24,270 nucleotides of DNA from Myxococcota bacterium (GTDB lineage: Bacteria; Myxococcota_C; UBA6777): NCBI GenBank assembly GCA_963169055.1, contig CAUJFU010000181.1:1-24270 (forward strand). Reading direction: 5' to 3'. A model generated the notes under the pieces. That model was not told the DNA's origin. It did no database searches and was given only the letters and a program-made list of their open reading frames with translations. Below are positions 22,261-24,270 of this stretch, one piece after another (position 1 is the stretch's first letter; each line of letters begins with the position of its first letter). The position numbers and the translations under genes were made by a program.

Positions 22261-24117
22261 CTCGCCTTGGTGATCTTCGGGATAAAGCATTTTAAAGATC
22301 AAGGTTTCGATCACTTCGCGGTAATCACTGTCGTCGGTACGTTTTGCGCTGCCTTCGAGGGCTTTGCGGACACGTAGGCGGACAGTTTCATCTTTATTGC
22401 GCCATGCTTGGAGGGCTTCGAGTTGAGTTTGCAAGGCACGGAAGGTGATGGCTTGTCCGGGTCCAACGCCTTGCAAGGATTTTTTGCGCTGACGTTGAAG
22501 GATATCGGCTTTTCGGGGGCGGCCAGGGCCGCGTTTTTTGGGTGCATCTTTGAAAACAGCGGCGACGAGGTTTTCGATTTTGCGAGGCCGTCCGGGACCG
22601 CGTTTGATGGGAGGGCTTGTGTGTTGGGAAGGTTGGGGGATTGGATTTTTGCGGGGCCGGCCACGTCCGCGTTTTGGCGGTGTTTCTGCAACAACGGCAG
22701 CCGTGTTGTTTGCGGCTTCGTGGGTTTGGGCCAAGGTATCGGCACTAGGCGAGTAGTTGGTAGAAGGAGATGGTTCTGCAACAGCCGAGACAATCGCCGA
22801 ACTCAGAGTGTTTGAAATGGCAGGAAGGGAGACAAGGCTTTCGGTTTTGCGGGGTCGCCCGCGCCCACGCTTTTGGAGAGGAAGGGGTGAGGTGTTTTGT
22901 ACGAGGGATTCTGATTTTTTGGGGCGGCCGGGGCCGCGCTTTTTCGGCGCATCGGTTGCGGCATCGGTTGTCGTGATGGGTTGGAGGGCATGGTATCCAA
23001 CGGAAGATGGGGATGTTTGGATGGATGCAGCAGGAACAGAGTGAAGAGAGGAGAGGGATTCTGACTTGCGAGGTCTGCCACGGCCACGCTTTTGGAGAGG
23101 TGCAGAAGGAGCGATCAAATGGATAGATTCTGACTTTTTCGGTCGCCCACGTTTTCTCGGAGCTTCCGACAAAGAAGGCGAAGAAAGTGTTGCGTTTGGA
23201 GCTTCAGGCAAAGAAGGCGAAGAAAGTGTTGCGTTGGGTGCTTGTGGCAATTGCGAAGAAACTGGGGGCGATTGCGAAGAAGAAGGCGTGGTGGGGTGTT
23301 CGGATGTTGCATCAGAGAAAGTCACAGAAGCCGAAGAGAGGGGGGAATCCACTTGTTTTTTGGGTCGCCCGCGTTTTTTGGGAGCGGGGGACTGTGTAGC
23401 GGCTTGGGCAAGCGAAGCGGCGAGCTTTGCGTCGGTCGTTGGGGCAGGGAGGGCAGAGGCGGAATGGGAGGATGGGTGAGGAGAGGAGGTTGTGGGGTGC
23501 TGAACAGAAGAGGAACGTTCGGAGGGTGCGGTTTCGTTGGTAAAAAAGCTGCGCAGGTGGGTGGCGTGTTTGGGAGGGCGTCCGCGCTTTCGAGGTCCGG
23601 CGTGCAAGGGGGTTTGATCGATTTTGCGGACGAGATCAACGAGGGCGTTGCTATCTTGTTTGAACTTTTCGGGATTATTGAGAAGAGAACGGATATCGGT
23701 GGCGCTTTTTTGTTTGGGGGGGCGTCCGCGCCGTTTGGGGGTGGTTGTGGTTTGCGCGAGAGCAGTTTTGGGGGTACGTTTTTTTGCGGCCATCTGGGAA
23801 TCCTTCGCTAGAAGTGGAGAGAGCGGTATCGTGGGGCTTTCGCCTTCTTGTATTTTTTTTTGAATGTCTTCGGGAAGTTCAGCAGGACGGACTTTTCTGG
23901 CGCGTTTGTTGAGTTTTCTTCGGGGGAGGCGCAAGTTAGAAGAAGTGTTTGGAGCGGAAGATTCGGGATTTTCGGCGGCGTCGAGTTTTTCGTAGCTGAG
24001 GGATTCGAGAGAAGGGTCGAAGACAACCTCTTCGTTGCCGCGTCGTCGAAGGATCTTCTTTGGATCGTTTTTTTTGTCGGTAGAGCTTGGTTTTTTATCC
24101 ATGTGTATGTCCGTCAT
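22258..24117 (-). CDS. Protein with ten AT-hook motifs
   Basis: 619 residues. Residues 1-125 are charged and low complexity. Ten AT-hooks (RGRP or GPGRP core with flanking Lys/Arg) lie near residues 128, 176, 247, 321, 343, 392, 416, 482, 505 and 527, separated by Ser/Thr/Pro/Ala-rich linkers. The 4-5 and 6-7 pairs look like a duplicated module of about 72 residues, and a perfect-looking 13-residue tandem repeat (APNATLSSPSL-E) sits near 293-318. A compact helical region (about 555-619, FRALQTQLEALQAW ... DYREVIETLIFKMLYPED) closes the protein. AT-hooks bind the minor groove of AT-rich DNA, so this is probably a nucleoid or regulatory architectural protein. The ATG at 24115-24117 lacks a ribosome site; Met6 (24100-24102), with GGA eight bases upstream, is an alternative. 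The target is unknown. Confidence 0.87.
   Translation of the reverse strand: MTDIHMDKKPSSTDKKNDPKKILRRRGNEEVVFDPSLESLSYEKLDAAENPESSAPNTSSNLRLPRRKLNKRARKVRPAELPEDIQKKIQEGESPTIPLSPLLAKDSQMAAKKRTPKTALAQTTTTPKRRGRPPKQKSATDIRSLLNNPEKFKQDSNALVDLVRKIDQTPLHAGPRKRGRPPKHATHLRSFFTNETAPSERSSSVQHPTTSSPHPSSHSASALPAPTTDAKLAASLAQAATQSPAPKKRGRPKKQVDSPLSSASVTFSDATSEHPTTPSSSQSPPVSSQLPQAPNATLSSPSLPEAPNATLSSPSLSEAPRKRGRPKKSESIHLIAPSAPLQKRGRGRPRKSESLSSLHSVPAASIQTSPSSVGYHALQPITTTDAATDAPKKRGPGRPKKSESLVQNTSPLPLQKRGRGRPRKTESLVSLPAISNTLSSAIVSAVAEPSPSTNYSPSADTLAQTHEAANNTAAVVAETPPKRGRGRPRKNPIPQPSQHTSPPIKRGPGRPRKIENLVAAVFKDAPKKRGPGRPRKADILQRQRKKSLQGVGPGQAITFRALQTQLEALQAWRNKDETVRLRVRKALEGSAKRTDDSDYREVIETLIFKMLYPEDHQGE
23162..23239. 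repeat. 39-bp in-frame tandem repeat in the AT-hook gene
   Basis: Copies 23162-23200 and 23201-23239 are nearly identical and encode APNATLSSPSLPE and APNATLSSPSLSE in the linker between hooks 3 and 4. Confidence 0.85.
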
Positions 24118-24270
24118 GAAGTATCAAAAGTATGTTTTTTCGTCGAATCAAAAAGGAATCAACGGAGGCAAGGTGTTCTTTCTAAAGGAAAAGACAAGGC
24201 TTTTCAGGCAAAGCAAAGAGAGAGAAGCAAACGCAAAACGTATTGCAGATCATGTAGAACGATAATAAAG

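Overview
The window suggests a Gram-negative bacterium from the myxobacterial (Myxococcota / former Deltaproteobacteria) side of the tree. This is inference, not proof. The evidence is a secreted protein with nine MopE-type Cys/Asp motifs ending in a MYXO-CTERM-like tail (Cys-x-Cys, one membrane helix, Arg cluster), lipoprotein signals, and an unusually AT-hook-rich DNA-binding protein of a kind known from myxobacteria. The DNA is moderately GC-rich and gene-dense, with good GGAGG-type ribosome sites. I see no rRNA, tRNA, CRISPR array, phage gene or intact transposase.

Layout. 1-3966 (+): the 3' part of a very large repeat protein (27-residue Gly/Asn repeats, a Gly/Ala-rich beta region, then ten EF-hand/dockerin-type calcium loops separated by amphipathic Ala-rich helices), followed by a coupled TPR protein. 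3983-6632 (-): a lipoprotein of the chalcone-isomerase-like family, a two-CBS-domain protein, and a membrane CTP-dependent lipid kinase (Dgk1/SEC59/VTE5 family) with a long coiled-coil front. 6845-11913: two ATP-grasp ligases read divergently from one intergenic region, flanked by two different alpha/beta-hydrolase esterases. This is the best candidate for an uncharacterised small-molecule or peptide pathway. 11949-16801 (-): a coupled operon of the MopE/Cys-rich surface protein, a histidine phosphatase and a two-helix membrane protein. 17197-21173 (-): envelope genes, namely an exported thioredoxin-fold protein, a VanX-like D-Ala-D-Ala dipeptidase, a small two-helix membrane protein and a 3D-domain lipoprotein. 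21341-22240 (+): the redox chaperone Hsp33. 22258-24117 (-): a 619-residue protein with ten AT-hooks.

Two themes stand out beyond the genes. First, short tandem duplications repeatedly sit on gene 3' ends. Units of 18, about 75, 67 and 76 bp cover or copy the stop-codon region of four minus-strand genes, and in-frame repeats lie inside two more. Second, 18997-19290 looks like two abutting MITE-like elements sharing 19-bp inverted ends, one with a perfect 20-bp palindrome at its centre. One end lies 18 bp from the dipeptidase start codon and another has probably rewritten the 3' end of a neighbouring gene.

Intrinsic-terminator-like hairpins occur in both divergent intergenic regions (6692-6713 and 9912-9934), and a hairpin spans both stop codons of the convergent pair at 22238-22260.
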